A DNA stretch of 64,000 nt from NCBI GenBank assembly GCA_025363715.1, contig JANYLR010000104.1:42044-106043 (forward strand), read 5' to 3'. The notes under the pieces were generated by a model that did not search any database, was not told the DNA's origin, and worked only from the letters and a program-made list of their open reading frames with translations. Each line of letters opens with the position of its first letter. Within the stretch, counting starts at the first letter, position 1. This document shows positions 20,031 through 30,014 of the stretch, piece by piece. Origin of the DNA: Holophagaceae bacterium (lineage in GTDB: Bacteria > Acidobacteriota > Holophagae > Holophagales > Holophagaceae). The translations under genes were made by a program, and so were the position numbers.

Positions 20031-22004
20031 TTAACCCAAGGCCGCCTCAAGGCGGATGGCGAGCTGACGCAGATGGGCGGCCAGCTGGTTCAGGGCGGGC
20101 AGCGAGCCATCCTTCTGGCCGCGTTCGACCCGGACCCACCGTTTGAGCAGGGCCAGGGACTGGGGATCCCGCACGCCCAGGCGTTTGGAAGTCTGGATGA
20201 GTTTGTGGGAGAGGCGGGTCCGATCCGCGCCGGAGGGCTCCTCCAGCAGGTCCGAAATGAGCCGCAGGGCCTCCTGGGCCACCTCCAGATCCTGGCGGAT
20301 CAAGGGGACCCGGGCATTGATCCGGAGCAGGAAGAGCTCCAGGAAGCGCAGCAGCTCCCCCAGCAGATCCATGCCGTCCCGCAGGGCCTGGGGCACGTCA
20401 TGGGGCGATTCGAGCAGCCGGCCCAGCTCCTGGATCAGCCGTTCGGCTTCTTCCCGGTCGGGACGCCGCATGAGTGGGAATTCCGGGCTCCGGCGGAAGG
20501 CCAGCAGGTGCCGGTAGGTGTGGGAAAGGCCCAGGGCCAGCCGGGGCCAGTCCTGCAACTCCAGGTGGAGCTGTAGCTGACCATGGAGGGGTGGCACCTG
20601 TTCCCAGAGCCGCTGGATGCGCAGCCGCAGGCGCTCACCTTCCTCCATCATGCTGGGGGATTCGGGGAAGAGCCGGTGCTGGACATCCGGGGAGAAGATC
20701 CCCACCAGCTCGCCCATGAGCTGTTTCTGGTGGTTGATGAGCAGGCCGCGCAGGTTATCGAGGGTCTGGGCGAGCTGGTCCGCATCCTGACCGGCCAGGG
20801 CCTGCTGAAGGAGGCTGCGCAGGGTGCCCTGGTCCTGCTGGAGGCTCAGCACCGCCTGCCGGAGGAAGGCTCGCAGCCGGTGGGAACTGGAGCGGGTGGG
20901 ATCCAGCAGCTCGCCGCGGGCGGGATCGTAGGTCCGCTCCGCCAGGCGGCCCAGCTCGGCTTCCAGGACCAGGAAGGACGGGACGGCGGCGTAGCGGTCG
21001 CGGAGGCCGGCATTGGCGGCGAGTTCCAGGGGTTCCAGGAGTCCCAGCAGCGAGATGTGGCTGGCCAGGGCCCGGGCCACCACCGAAAACGCGGGGCGAT
21101 CGTCCCGGCGGATCTGCTGAAGCAGGCGCCGCAGCTCCGGGGGCATGCTGTCGCGGAACAGATCGGTATCCATGCGGGGCAGGGACCAGCCCAGGTGGTC
21201 CCAGAGCCAGCGGAGGCTGCCCCGCACCTGCTCGACGGCGGGCCAGTGGATGCCCCGATCCAGCGGGCGGACCAGGCCGAGGCGGAGGTTGGATACCACG
21301 TGCTCCAGCAGGAGCAGGGGTTCCACCCGGGCATGAATTTCGACCGGGATGCAGGCCTCCAGATGCTCAGCCAGGCGAGTCAGGGCTTCCTCCAGGCGCC
21401 CCTGGCCCTGAATGGCCCGGTTGACCGTCTTCATCTGGGCGTTCAGCTTGGCCACGGAAGCCACGCCCAGTTCGCTTTCCTGGAGGGCCGCCAGGATTTC
21501 GCGGAAGGCGATCCGGTGGTCCGCCAGGAAGGTGGACCAGAGCTGGCGGAGGTTGCCATTGTGTTCCGCGGGGGCGATGGACATGGCCCGCAGCGAAGCC
21601 AGGAGGTCCAGCAGCTGGGTTACCCAGGCGGGCTGCCGCTGCTCGGCCAGTAGCTCCCGATGGGCTGCCTCGGCCTGGTCCCCGATCCTGCCCAGGCTAT
21701 GGAGGATCACCAGGCCCATGGCGCTCCGCGCCTCCCCGAGTCGGCGCGGTGAGAAGTGGTGGAGGAAGGCCAGGAAGTACCCCAGGCTCCGCCGCAGGGA
21801 CGCCTGGGCAGGGGATTCCTCATTTGAGGTGGCCCGCTGAGGCGCAGCCTCCATCAGGGGTTCCAGGTCCAGGGCCCCTTCGCGAAGAATGTCTTCCAGC
21901 AGCGCCAGATCCGCTTTCGACAGACCCTTGTCCCGGATCAGCTGCCGGGCCAGCAGCAGGCGCTGGGGCTGGGTACCAGGAGTGGACATGGCAAAAGCAT
22001 ACAA
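20031..22004 (-). CDS. Large leucine-rich helical hypothetical protein
   Basis: 657-aa ORF with no stops and normal composition; no family recognised. True start may be the internal MSTPGTQPQ. Confidence 0.7.
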   Translation of the reverse strand: MYAFAMSTPGTQPQRLLLARQLIRDKGLSKADLALLEDILREGALDLEPLMEAAPQRATSNEESPAQASLRRSLGYFLAFLHHFSPRRLGEARSAMGLVILHSLGRIGDQAEAAHRELLAEQRQPAWVTQLLDLLASLRAMSIAPAEHNGNLRQLWSTFLADHRIAFREILAALQESELGVASVAKLNAQMKTVNRAIQGQGRLEEALTRLAEHLEACIPVEIHARVEPLLLLEHVVSNLRLGLVRPLDRGIHWPAVEQVRGSLRWLWDHLGWSLPRMDTDLFRDSMPPELRRLLQQIRRDDRPAFSVVARALASHISLLGLLEPLELAANAGLRDRYAAVPSFLVLEAELGRLAERTYDPARGELLDPTRSSSHRLRAFLRQAVLSLQQDQGTLRSLLQQALAGQDADQLAQTLDNLRGLLINHQKQLMGELVGIFSPDVQHRLFPESPSMMEEGERLRLRIQRLWEQVPPLHGQLQLHLELQDWPRLALGLSHTYRHLLAFRRSPEFPLMRRPDREEAERLIQELGRLLESPHDVPQALRDGMDLLGELLRFLELFLLRINARVPLIRQDLEVAQEALRLISDLLEEPSGADRTRLSHKLIQTSKRLGVRDPQSLALLKRWVRVERGQKDGSLPALNQLAAHLRQLAIRLEAALG

Positions 22005-22068
22005 TGGTTAAGAGATCAGAACCTGTGGGTGGTGATACCATCGCCTCACCCCAATCTGGAGGCAGCCG

Positions 22069-23916
22069 GTGGTCAGCAAGCTCGGGGAAATGCTCGTCAA
22101 GGCCCAGCTCATCACGGATACGCAGCTGGATGAGGTCATGAAAATCCAGCGCAGGGAAGGCGGCAAGCTCGGCAGCATCGTCGTGCGGGCCGGTTTCTGT
22201 TCGGATCAGGACATCGTGAGCTTCCTGGGGATGCAGTACGGCGTCCCCGCCGCGGATCTGGAGCAGTGGCCGCCCATCGATGCGGGCGTCATCGCCCTCA
22301 TCCCCCGGGATCTGGCCCAGCGGCACAAGGTCCTGCCCCTCCAGCGCACCGGCAACGTCCTGACCCTTGCCATGTCCGATCCCACGGACATCTTTGCCAT
22401 GGACGATGTGCGCTTCCATACGGGCTACAACGTGGATCCCGTGGTCTCCAGCGAGATGGGCCTCGTCCGGGCCGTGGAGAAGTACTACGGCGGCAACAGC
22501 GCCGTGCGGCTGGCTGAGGGCGCCAAGGCCCGAGGCACGACCACCATGGGCGGTGGTGGGGGCACCTCCGGCGGTGGTCCAATGGCTACGGATTCTGCCC
22601 AGCCCTTCGATGAGGAAGAAGAACAATTCGATCTGTCCGAGCTGGAGCAGGAACTCGACGCGGACGCGGAATTCGATACCACCGATGAAGACGAAGGCAG
22701 CGTCAACGTCGGCAGCCTGAAGCGGGGCAGCGAAGACGCCCCGGTGGTGAAGCTGGTGAACATGGTGCTCATCGACGCCATCAAGCGCGGCGCCTCGGAT
22801 ATCCACATCGAGCCCTATGAAAAGACCTACCGCATCCGGTTCCGCATCGACGGCATCCTGATGGAGGTCATGCGGCCCAACCTGAAGCTCAAGGATCCAC
22901 TGACCTCCCGCGTGAAGATCCTGGCCAAGCTCAACATCGCCGAGCGGCGGCTGCCCCAGGACGGGCGCATCAAGCTGCGGGTGAACATGGGTGGCCGGCA
23001 GAAGGTCATCGACTACCGCGTGAGCATCCTGCCGACCCTGTTTGGCGAAAAAATCGTGTTGCGCCTGCTGGATAGCGACAAGCTCATGCTGGACCTTACC
23101 AAGCTCGGCTTCGAGCAGGAGAGCCTGGATCGCTGGGACCGGCAGATCTCCAAGCCCTACGGCATGATCCTGGTGACCGGCCCCACGGGCTCCGGGAAGA
23201 CCAATACCCTCTATTCCTCCATCGCCAAGCTCAACACCGTCGATACCAACATCATGACCGCCGAGGATCCGGTGGAATTCAACTTCCCTGGCATCAATCA
23301 GGTGCAAATGAAGGAGCAGATCGGGCTGAATTTCGCCGCGGCCCTGCGCTCCTTCCTCCGACAGGATCCCAACATCATCCTGGTGGGCGAGATCCGCGAC
23401 TTCGAGACCGCCGAAATCGCCATCAAGGCCAGCCTGACGGGCCATCTGGTGCTGTCCACCCTGCACACCAATGACGCTCCCAGCACCATCAACCGGCTTA
23501 TGAACATGGGCGTGGAACCCTTCCTGGTGGCTACCTCCGTGAACATCATCTGCGCCCAGCGGCTGGTGCGGCGGCTCTGCACCAATTGCAAGGCGGTGGA
23601 TCCCCACCAGCAGCCCGAGGAAGCCCTCTACAAGGTGGGCTTCACGCCCGAGGAAGTGCAACGGGGCATCACCTTCTACAAGCCCGTGGGCTGCGAGGTC
23701 TGCAACAAGCGCGGCTACAAGGGCCGGGTGGGGCTTTACGAAGTGCTGGAGATGTCCGAGACCCTCAAGGACATGATCCTCACCGGCGCCTCCGCCATCG
23801 AGATCCGCGAGCAGGGCCAGAAGGAAGGCATGATCACCTTGCGCCGTTCCGGCTGCCGCAAGGTCCTGGATGGCGTCACCACCATCGAAGAAATCATCCG
23901 CGAGACCGTGTTGTAA
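22069..23916 (+). CDS. pilB: Type IV pilus assembly ATPase PilB
   Basis: GspE/PilB N-domain, GPTGSGKTNTLYSSI, LRSFLRQDPNIILVGEIRDFETAEIA, CxxC pairs. Confidence 0.93.
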   Translation: MVSKLGEMLVKAQLITDTQLDEVMKIQRREGGKLGSIVVRAGFCSDQDIVSFLGMQYGVPAADLEQWPPIDAGVIALIPRDLAQRHKVLPLQRTGNVLTLAMSDPTDIFAMDDVRFHTGYNVDPVVSSEMGLVRAVEKYYGGNSAVRLAEGAKARGTTTMGGGGGTSGGGPMATDSAQPFDEEEEQFDLSELEQELDADAEFDTTDEDEGSVNVGSLKRGSEDAPVVKLVNMVLIDAIKRGASDIHIEPYEKTYRIRFRIDGILMEVMRPNLKLKDPLTSRVKILAKLNIAERRLPQDGRIKLRVNMGGRQKVIDYRVSILPTLFGEKIVLRLLDSDKLMLDLTKLGFEQESLDRWDRQISKPYGMILVTGPTGSGKTNTLYSSIAKLNTVDTNIMTAEDPVEFNFPGINQVQMKEQIGLNFAAALRSFLRQDPNIILVGEIRDFETAEIAIKASLTGHLVLSTLHTNDAPSTINRLMNMGVEPFLVATSVNIICAQRLVRRLCTNCKAVDPHQQPEEALYKVGFTPEEVQRGITFYKPVGCEVCNKRGYKGRVGLYEVLEMSETLKDMILTGASAIEIREQGQKEGMITLRRSGCRKVLDGVTTIEEIIRETVL

Positions 23917-23945
23917 TTTTCATACAAGAAGAAGAAAAGATCTTT

Positions 23946-23990
23946 GACAGGATTAACAGGATTGAAAGATTGGATTAACAGGATTTCAAA
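23946..23990 (+). repeat. Left flank array GACAGGATTAACAGGATTgaaagattGGATTAACAGGATTTCAA
   Basis: Near-exact reverse complement of 24391-24432. Confidence 0.95.
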
Positions 23991-23995
23991 AAGGA

Positions 23996-24394
23996 ATGGT
24001 CATGGCGGTGGGTGAGAATGCCATGAATGAGCTGTCTGGGCGCGTGATTGGGGCGGCGATGCGGGTGCATTCGGCGCTTGGGCCTGGATTCACGGAGGGC
24101 GTCTACCAAAATGCGCTGGCACTCGAAATGACCCTGGAAGGCATTCCGTTTGAACGCGAAGTGAAACTTGAAGTCCGCTATCGGGGTGAACTGGTCGGGC
24201 AGTATCGAGCAGACCTTCTGGTCGCAGGTGTGCTGATCTTGGAACTGAAAGCCGTTCAGGCCATCCTTCCCGAATACGAAGTCCGGGTAGTCAATTACCT
24301 CGCCGCCACTGGTTTGGAACATGCATTGCTTCTGAACTTCGGGACAAAGAGCCTCCAGTTGAAAAAGAAATTCAGGAATTTCCGCCCTTCTTGA
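23996..24394 (+). CDS. GxxExxY protein
   Basis: NELSGRVIGAAMRVHSALGPGFTEGVYQNALALEM...YRADLLVAGVLILELKAV: GxxExxY (GFTEGVY) and ELKAV typical of the family. Confidence 0.93.
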   Translation: MVMAVGENAMNELSGRVIGAAMRVHSALGPGFTEGVYQNALALEMTLEGIPFEREVKLEVRYRGELVGQYRADLLVAGVLILELKAVQAILPEYEVRVVNYLAATGLEHALLLNFGTKSLQLKKKFRNFRPS

Positions 24395-24432
24395 ATCCTG
24401 TTAATCCTGCTTTTAATCCTGTTAATCCTGTC
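24391..24432 (-). repeat. Right flank array TTGAATCCTGTTAATCCTGCTTTTAATCCTGTTAATCCTGTC
   Basis: Inverted relative to 23946-23990; contains the GxxExxY stop codon. Confidence 0.95.
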
Positions 24433-24460
24433 CCAGCTTTTTGTTTTTCCCGAGGCCCCC

Positions 24461-25651
24461 ATGAGTGAAGTCGGCGCCAATTACGTTGCACCTCTCCAGC
24501 AGCTCCTCAAGACGATGGTGGAGTACGGGGGCACGGATCTGCACATCACCACGGAGTCGGCCCCCCAGATCCGCATCGATGGACGGATGGTGCCCCTCTA
24601 GCTGCCGCCCCTGGACGCATCGCAGACCCGCTGGCTCTGCTACGGCGTGATGACCGACCAGCAGAAGCACCGCCTCGAGGAGGACTTCGAGGTGGACTTC
24701 TCCTTCGGGCTGCAGGGTGTGGCCCGCTTCCGAGCCAACGTGTTCAACCAGCGGGGGGCCACGGCGGGCGTGTTCCGGACCATCCCCGAACAGATCCGGA
24801 GCTTCGATCAGCTGGGTCTGCCGCCGGCCATCCAGGGACTGTGCAGCAAACCGCGCGGCCTGGTGCTGGTGACCGGCGTGACCGGTTCCGGCAAGTCCAC
24901 CACCCTGGCAGCCATGATCGACAAGATCAATGCCGAAGAGCCCGTCCACATCCTCACCATCGAGGATCCCGTGGAATACGTCCACAAGCACCGGCGCGCC
25001 CTGGTGAACCAACGCGAGATCCACGCCGATACCCACAGTTTCAAGAAGGCCCTGCGGTCGGCCCTGCGCCAGGATCCGGACGTGGTGCTGGTGGGTGAGA
25101 TGCGGGATCTCGAGACCATCGAGTCCGCCCTGACCATCGCCGAAACCGGCCACCTCACCTTCGGCACCCTCCACACCAGCAGCACCGTGCAGACCATCAA
25201 CCGCATCATCGACGTGTTCCCCAGCCACCAGCAGCCCCAGATCCGGGCCCAGCTCTCCCTGGTGCTGGAAGGCATCATCTGCCAGAGCCTCATTCCCAAG
25301 GCCAGCGGCAAGGGCCGGTCCCTGGCCCTGGAGATCCTGATTCCCAATTCCGCCATCCGGAACCTCATCCGTGAGGACAAGATCCACCAGATCTACGGGG
25401 TCATGCAGGCGGGCCAGTCCAAGTACGGCATGCAGACCTTCAACCAGAGCCTGTCGGACCTGGTGATGAAAAGGGATATCACCCAGGAACAGGCCTTCGA
25501 CTACTCCTCGAACACCGATGAACTGCGGGAACTCATCAATCGCGGGGTCGGTGTGGGCTCCGCCGGGGGCCGTTCCGCCGCCCCCGGCCAGCCAGTCCAG
25601 CCGGTCAAGCCCGCCCTGGGGGGCCGAAACCCCAACATCAAGTACACCTAA
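24461..25651 (+). pseudogene. pilT: Twitching motility ATPase PilT interrupted by in-frame TAG at codon 47
   Basis: MSEVGANYVAPLQQLLKTMVEYGGTDLHITTESAPQIRIDGRMVPL*LPPLDASQTRWLCYGVMTDQQKHRLEEDFEVDFSF... then intact Walker A (GVTGSGKSTT) to a normal end, all one frame; TAG at 24599-24601. Confidence 0.9.
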
Positions 25652-25721
25652 GACTTCTCCACAGGCGCTTTCCTGCCTATCCTGAAGGCACCACCGTTCC
25701 CAGCTACTCGCCGAGGTCCGC

Positions 25722-26924
25722 ATGCCCGCTTATGCCTGGAAAGGTAAGAACCGAATGGGGGAGGTCCAGGAAGGGGTCCTGGTCTCCGATTCCCGGGATG
25801 CCGCCGCCATCACCCTGAAGCGCAACGGCATTGAAGTCCTGAACGTCCGCCTCACCGCCGCCCAGGGGGGGAAATCCTTTGGCAAGGTGCCCGCCAAGGC
25901 CTTGGCCATCTTCACCCGGCAATTCAGCGTGATGATCGATGCCGGCCTGCCCCTGGTGCAGTGCCTGGAGATCCTGGGCGCCCAACAGGATCATAAGGGC
26001 TTCCAGCGCATCATCGAAGCCGTGCGGGACGATGTGGAGAAGGGCTCCACCCTCCAGGCCTCCCTGGCCAAGCACCCCAAGGCCTTCAATGATCTCTACG
26101 TGAACATGGTGGGCGCGGGGGAAAGCGGCGGCATTTTGGATGTCATCCTCCAGCGGCTGTCGGGCTACATTGAAAAAGCCGTGAAGCTGACCGCCAAGGT
26201 CAAGGGAGCCATGACCTACCCCGTGGCCGTCATCACCATCGCGATCTCGGTGGTGGTCATCATCATGGTCAAGGTCATCCCCGTCTTCTCGGCCATGTAT
26301 GACGGCCTGGGCAGCAAGCTCCCGTACCCCACCCTGATCTGCATGGCGCTGTCGAATGCCCTCATCAACTACAGCTGGTTGATCATCATCGGCGTTGTTC
26401 TCATCGTGGTGGGTCTGCGGCAGTATTACCAGACACCACCGGGACACCTGCAACTGGATGCTCTACTGCTCAAGATCCCCATCATCGGGGACGTGCTCCG
26501 CAAGGTGGCCGTGGCGCGCTTCTGCCGCACCTTGAGCACCCTCATCAGCTCCGGGGTGCCCATCCTGGAGGGCATGGATATCACGGCCAAGACCGCTGGC
26601 AACATGGTCATCCAGAATGCCATCCTGAAGTCCAAGGATGCGGTGGAACAGGGCCGGAACATCGCCACGCCCCTGGCGGAAACCAAGGTCTTCCCCCCCA
26701 TGGTGGTGCAGATGGTGGGTGTGGGCGAAGCCACCGGTGCCCTGGACGCCATGCTGGCCAAGGTGGCCGACTTCTACGAGGACGAGGTGGATAACGCCGT
26801 GGCCAACCTCACCAGCCTCATGGAGCCCGTCATGATCGCCATGCTAGGTGGCATCATCGGCTTCATCGTGATCGCCATGTACCTGCCGATCTTCAACCTG
26901 GCCAATGTCTTCGGCAAGGATTGA
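25722..26924 (+). CDS. pilC: Type IV pilus inner membrane platform protein PilC (T2S GspF family)
   Basis: MPAYAWKGKNRMGEVQEGVLVSDSRDAAAITLKRNGIEVL...FTRQFSVMIDAGLPLVQCLEILG. Confidence 0.94.
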   Translation: MPAYAWKGKNRMGEVQEGVLVSDSRDAAAITLKRNGIEVLNVRLTAAQGGKSFGKVPAKALAIFTRQFSVMIDAGLPLVQCLEILGAQQDHKGFQRIIEAVRDDVEKGSTLQASLAKHPKAFNDLYVNMVGAGESGGILDVILQRLSGYIEKAVKLTAKVKGAMTYPVAVITIAISVVVIIMVKVIPVFSAMYDGLGSKLPYPTLICMALSNALINYSWLIIIGVVLIVVGLRQYYQTPPGHLQLDALLLKIPIIGDVLRKVAVARFCRTLSTLISSGVPILEGMDITAKTAGNMVIQNAILKSKDAVEQGRNIATPLAETKVFPPMVVQMVGVGEATGALDAMLAKVADFYEDEVDNAVANLTSLMEPVMIAMLGGIIGFIVIAMYLPIFNLANVFGKD

Positions 26925-26968
26925 TAGCACGATTCTTGCAAAGTCCGACTCCTCCTAAGGAGGCATCC

Positions 26969-27409
26969 ATGTCCCCTCTGTCACTCCGGTCCGAACGGTC
27001 ACAAGGTTTCTCCCTGGTGGAGTTGCTGCTGGTGCTGGCCATCATTGGCATTATCAGCGGCATCGCCATTCCACAGTTTTTGGGCCAGCGTCGGCGGGCC
27101 CGTCTGATCGGGGATGCTCAGGTCAATGCCCGTGTCTTGGCAATGGCCTTGGAGAGCCGCCGGGCGGATGGCGGCATCTATGCCGCTTCGGGGACAACGG
27201 TCACATGGACCGGAGGCGTACCGAGCAATTCGTCCTTCCTGCCGAACATTTCGCTCAAGAATGGTACGAAGATGAACTACAGCGTGGCGGTGACCAACGG
27301 CGGTCTGGGCTATTCCATCGCAGTAACCGATCCATCCGTTGGCAGTGCCGCTGTCATGACTACCGACCAGAACGGCGCTATCAAACTTGACCCTACCTAC
27401 AATAAATAG
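26969..27409 (+). CDS. Type IV pilin-like protein
   Basis: Prepilin signature GFSLVELLLVLAIIGIISGIAIPQFL; RBS taaggagg. Confidence 0.92.
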   Translation: MSPLSLRSERSQGFSLVELLLVLAIIGIISGIAIPQFLGQRRRARLIGDAQVNARVLAMALESRRADGGIYAASGTTVTWTGGVPSNSSFLPNISLKNGTKMNYSVAVTNGGLGYSIAVTDPSVGSAAVMTTDQNGAIKLDPTYNK

Positions 27410-27412
27410 TCG

Positions 27413-27433
27413 ATCCCTCTTATGGAGAGGGAT
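27413..27433. terminator. Possible bidirectional hairpin between convergent genes
   Basis: ATCCCTCT-tatgg-AGAGGGAT at the 3' ends of both genes; no clear T-run. Confidence 0.4.
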
Positions 27434-29417
27434 TGGTCGTTCTAGTCAATTGGTTAGGAATTTGGATTGGCCGGAGCATTCGCTCCAACCTCTGTGTTTC
27501 CGCCTCATAAGCCTTCTGATCAACAGCCGTGATGGCGTTCAGGCGAAAACCTAGGTATTCGTAAAGGTGCGCTCCTCCGTCCTTTAATGGTTTCGTAATC
27601 CGTAGGACGCCCCGTTCGGCCACGCCAAGGGTGAGTTCCTTGGCTCGCTCTTCCGCAGGCTTTTCGTACTGTGTGAACCAGATGCCGTAAGGCGCGATGT
27701 ATGAGCCTTTGATCAGATCCTTGGTGTTCATCTGTTTGTATTCAGCCGGCTCCTGGGTGAAGTCTGAGGTACTCAGTGTGTGGTAGCGCATGGGGGCCTG
27801 GGGGTAGGCTTTTTCAATGCCTCTTGGCGTGATTGCAGTTCCTTGTCGAAGCAGACCTGCAATGGAATCCCGGACGCCCAATAAACTAACGGTGGATTCG
27901 TGATCTATTTCTGGACCTGCCCCACTGAATCGTGGCCCAGCCACCTTCAGCATGACGCGGGTCTCCCAGGGGTCCAGATTGTAGCCGTGAATCCCACACA
28001 ATTGCACCCCATCGGCCACATGGTAGAAACGCTCACCGTGGTCCGAGAACAGGATGCGAACCGAGTCCTTGTAGGCTGGATCCTTCGCCAATCCTCCCCA
28101 GATGGGCCCCCAGGCCTTCAGGATCGACTGCATCCGGATCTGGTAGGCTTTGAAGGGGTCTCCCCGCCGATCCCAGCGGGCGAGGTGCTTTTCATTGACC
28201 TGGGCCAGGACGACCAGGGGCTCCAGGTTGCGGGGGATGGCCGTCCACCAGCGGGGAAGCTGATTCATTTCCTTCCGGTGGAGGTAGATCGGTTGATGGG
28301 CCAGACAGGAATGGAACATGACCCATTTCGATCCCCGCCCCTGCCGCAGCGCCTCCCGCAACCCACCATCAAGGGGCGCCCACGGGTTGGTGGTCGGGAA
28401 GGCCCGGGCCCAGTTCTCCCAGGCGGCGTAAAGCGGGAAGTTCACGGAGAGGTTTGAGTTGACGAAGTTCTCCCAGCCCCGGGCGGGCATCAGGGTGTCG
28501 TCGAAAAACTGCTCTGCCCTACCGGCCAAGCCAATGGTGCCGCCATCGTCGATGTAGAACCTGGGTTTCCAGCCCTTGCCCTTGGCCTCTTCAAGCAGGG
28601 GCAGGGGAATGCGCACCCCGTTTGCCCCATATTCCTCCATGGCTGGTGGGGCATGGCCCACCGTGTAGTACAGCGGATCACCGCCCCACAGGATGTGCCA
28701 TAGCAGGCGGGTGGCGGGGATGGGCGTGTAGGCGAACTCGTAGGACCGACCTTCCCAGGCCTGGGTAGCCTCCTGGCCCACGTCGAAACGCAAGCCATCC
28801 AGGCCGATCATGAGCACTTCCGCCTTGTCCTGCCCGCCCTTGACCGGGGAATGCCATCTGGGCAACCATTCCGGCAGTTGCGGCACCAGGCTCCAAAGCA
28901 ACACCCAGCCGGCGAGGAGCGGAAGGGCCAGCCACCGTCGACCGAGACGAGTCCAACTCCAACGGGCAGGATAGGCCAGGGCCAACAGGCCCAGGAGGGG
29001 AAACAGCAGCCAGAAGGGCAGCAGCCTCAGGCCAGGCAGAGTCCACAGAGTGGCAGGCACCTCCCACCAAAGCACCAGATGGGTCCACAGCAGGGCAGAG
29101 AAGGTGAAGCCAAAACCTTCCAAGGCACGCCAATCCTTGGACCAGCCCCGATGCCACATGGCACCCCAGGCTAGGGTAAGGATCCACAGCAGCAGGCCCA
29201 TAAACGCATAGAAGGGTAGAAGGATACCCAAGCCGAAGCCTGCGACGTACTCTCGGGTAGGCCCCGTATTAAAGGCTTGGCCGACGGTGTTGATCAGCCC
29301 TGCCTCACTGGATTTCAGACGGAGCCAAATCTCAACAACAAGGAACACGAAGAACAGCCCGCCCGCTGCCAGGGGCAGCAACCACCGCACTAGGCGGGAA
29401 CCCAAGGGCTTGGTCAT
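27420..29417 (-). CDS. Membrane-anchored sulfatase / alkaline-phosphatase-superfamily protein
   Basis: N-terminal TM helices, then VLMIGLDGLRFDVG...ILFSDHGERF typical of sulfatase-like enzymes. Confidence 0.8.
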   Translation of the reverse strand: MTKPLGSRLVRWLLPLAAGGLFFVFLVVEIWLRLKSSEAGLINTVGQAFNTGPTREYVAGFGLGILLPFYAFMGLLLWILTLAWGAMWHRGWSKDWRALEGFGFTFSALLWTHLVLWWEVPATLWTLPGLRLLPFWLLFPLLGLLALAYPARWSWTRLGRRWLALPLLAGWVLLWSLVPQLPEWLPRWHSPVKGGQDKAEVLMIGLDGLRFDVGQEATQAWEGRSYEFAYTPIPATRLLWHILWGGDPLYYTVGHAPPAMEEYGANGVRIPLPLLEEAKGKGWKPRFYIDDGGTIGLAGRAEQFFDDTLMPARGWENFVNSNLSVNFPLYAAWENWARAFPTTNPWAPLDGGLREALRQGRGSKWVMFHSCLAHQPIYLHRKEMNQLPRWWTAIPRNLEPLVVLAQVNEKHLARWDRRGDPFKAYQIRMQSILKAWGPIWGGLAKDPAYKDSVRILFSDHGERFYHVADGVQLCGIHGYNLDPWETRVMLKVAGPRFSGAGPEIDHESTVSLLGVRDSIAGLLRQGTAITPRGIEKAYPQAPMRYHTLSTSDFTQEPAEYKQMNTKDLIKGSYIAPYGIWFTQYEKPAEERAKELTLGVAERGVLRITKPLKDGGAHLYEYLGFRLNAITAVDQKAYEAETQRLERMLRPIQIPNQLTRTTNPSP

Positions 29418-29433
29418 GCGGTCTCCCGATATG

Positions 29434-29460
29434 AAAAGGGAGGCCGAAGCCCCCCTTTTT
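29434..29460 (-). terminator. Terminator for pilin gene (minus strand)
   Basis: AAAAGGGaGGC-CGAA-GCcCCCTTTT; on the minus strand the stem is followed by TTTT. Confidence 0.75.
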
Positions 29461-29482
29461 AATTTCAGGCCTTATGAACAAC

Positions 29483-29981
29483 CTACTCGATGGCTGTGGC
29501 CTTGGCGACCTTATTGGAACTGTTGACCTTGTTATCTACGTAGACGGCGCCATAGACAAACCCCGGATTGCCAGCAGTAGGGAAAGCGATGCCAAAGTGG
29601 GATTCCCCACGTTTGGAAGCGTCCACAAGACCCTTTGCAACGCCAACGGCTAAGGATTGGGTTGCGGCGGTGCCGGCTCCGGCAGTCCAGACAAAGGCGG
29701 GGTTCGCAGGGTTCCAGGGGTTCTTGTCCGCACCGCCGGTGGCAGTCAGGTAGTTACCGAGAGAAGTCAGGATGGCACCACTTGCCAACCCTGCCTCGCG
29801 GAGCTTGTCGTACTGGCCTACCAGATCCCCCATGCGGCCCACCATGTTGTCGATGGCGGCCTTGTCCCGGGCTCGGGCGCGCTGGCTGAGCAGGGCCGGG
29901 ATGGCGATGGCACTGATGATGCCGATGATCGCGAGCACCAACAGCAGTTCGATGAGGGTGAAACCTGACTGCTTCTTCATG
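29483..29981 (-). CDS. Type IV pilin (PilA-like)
   Basis: MKKQSGFTLIELLLVLAIIGIISAIAIPALLSQRARARDKAAIDN; RBS AAGGAG. Confidence 0.93.
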
Positions 29982-30014
29982 GGCGTCTCCTTGGGAATGG
30001 GCCGAGACCAAGAG

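Noticed and set aside
21820-23661. 613-aa minus-strand ORF over pilB
   Set aside because: Antisense to pilB; composition typical of high-GC shadow ORFs
24465-24650. 61-aa plus-strand ORF at the pilT start
   Set aside because: Different frame from PilT; the real N-terminal frame starts at 24461 and is stopped by TAG at 24599
24422-25723. 433-aa minus-strand ORF over pilT
   Set aside because: Antisense to the conserved pilT frame, which continues past the TAG
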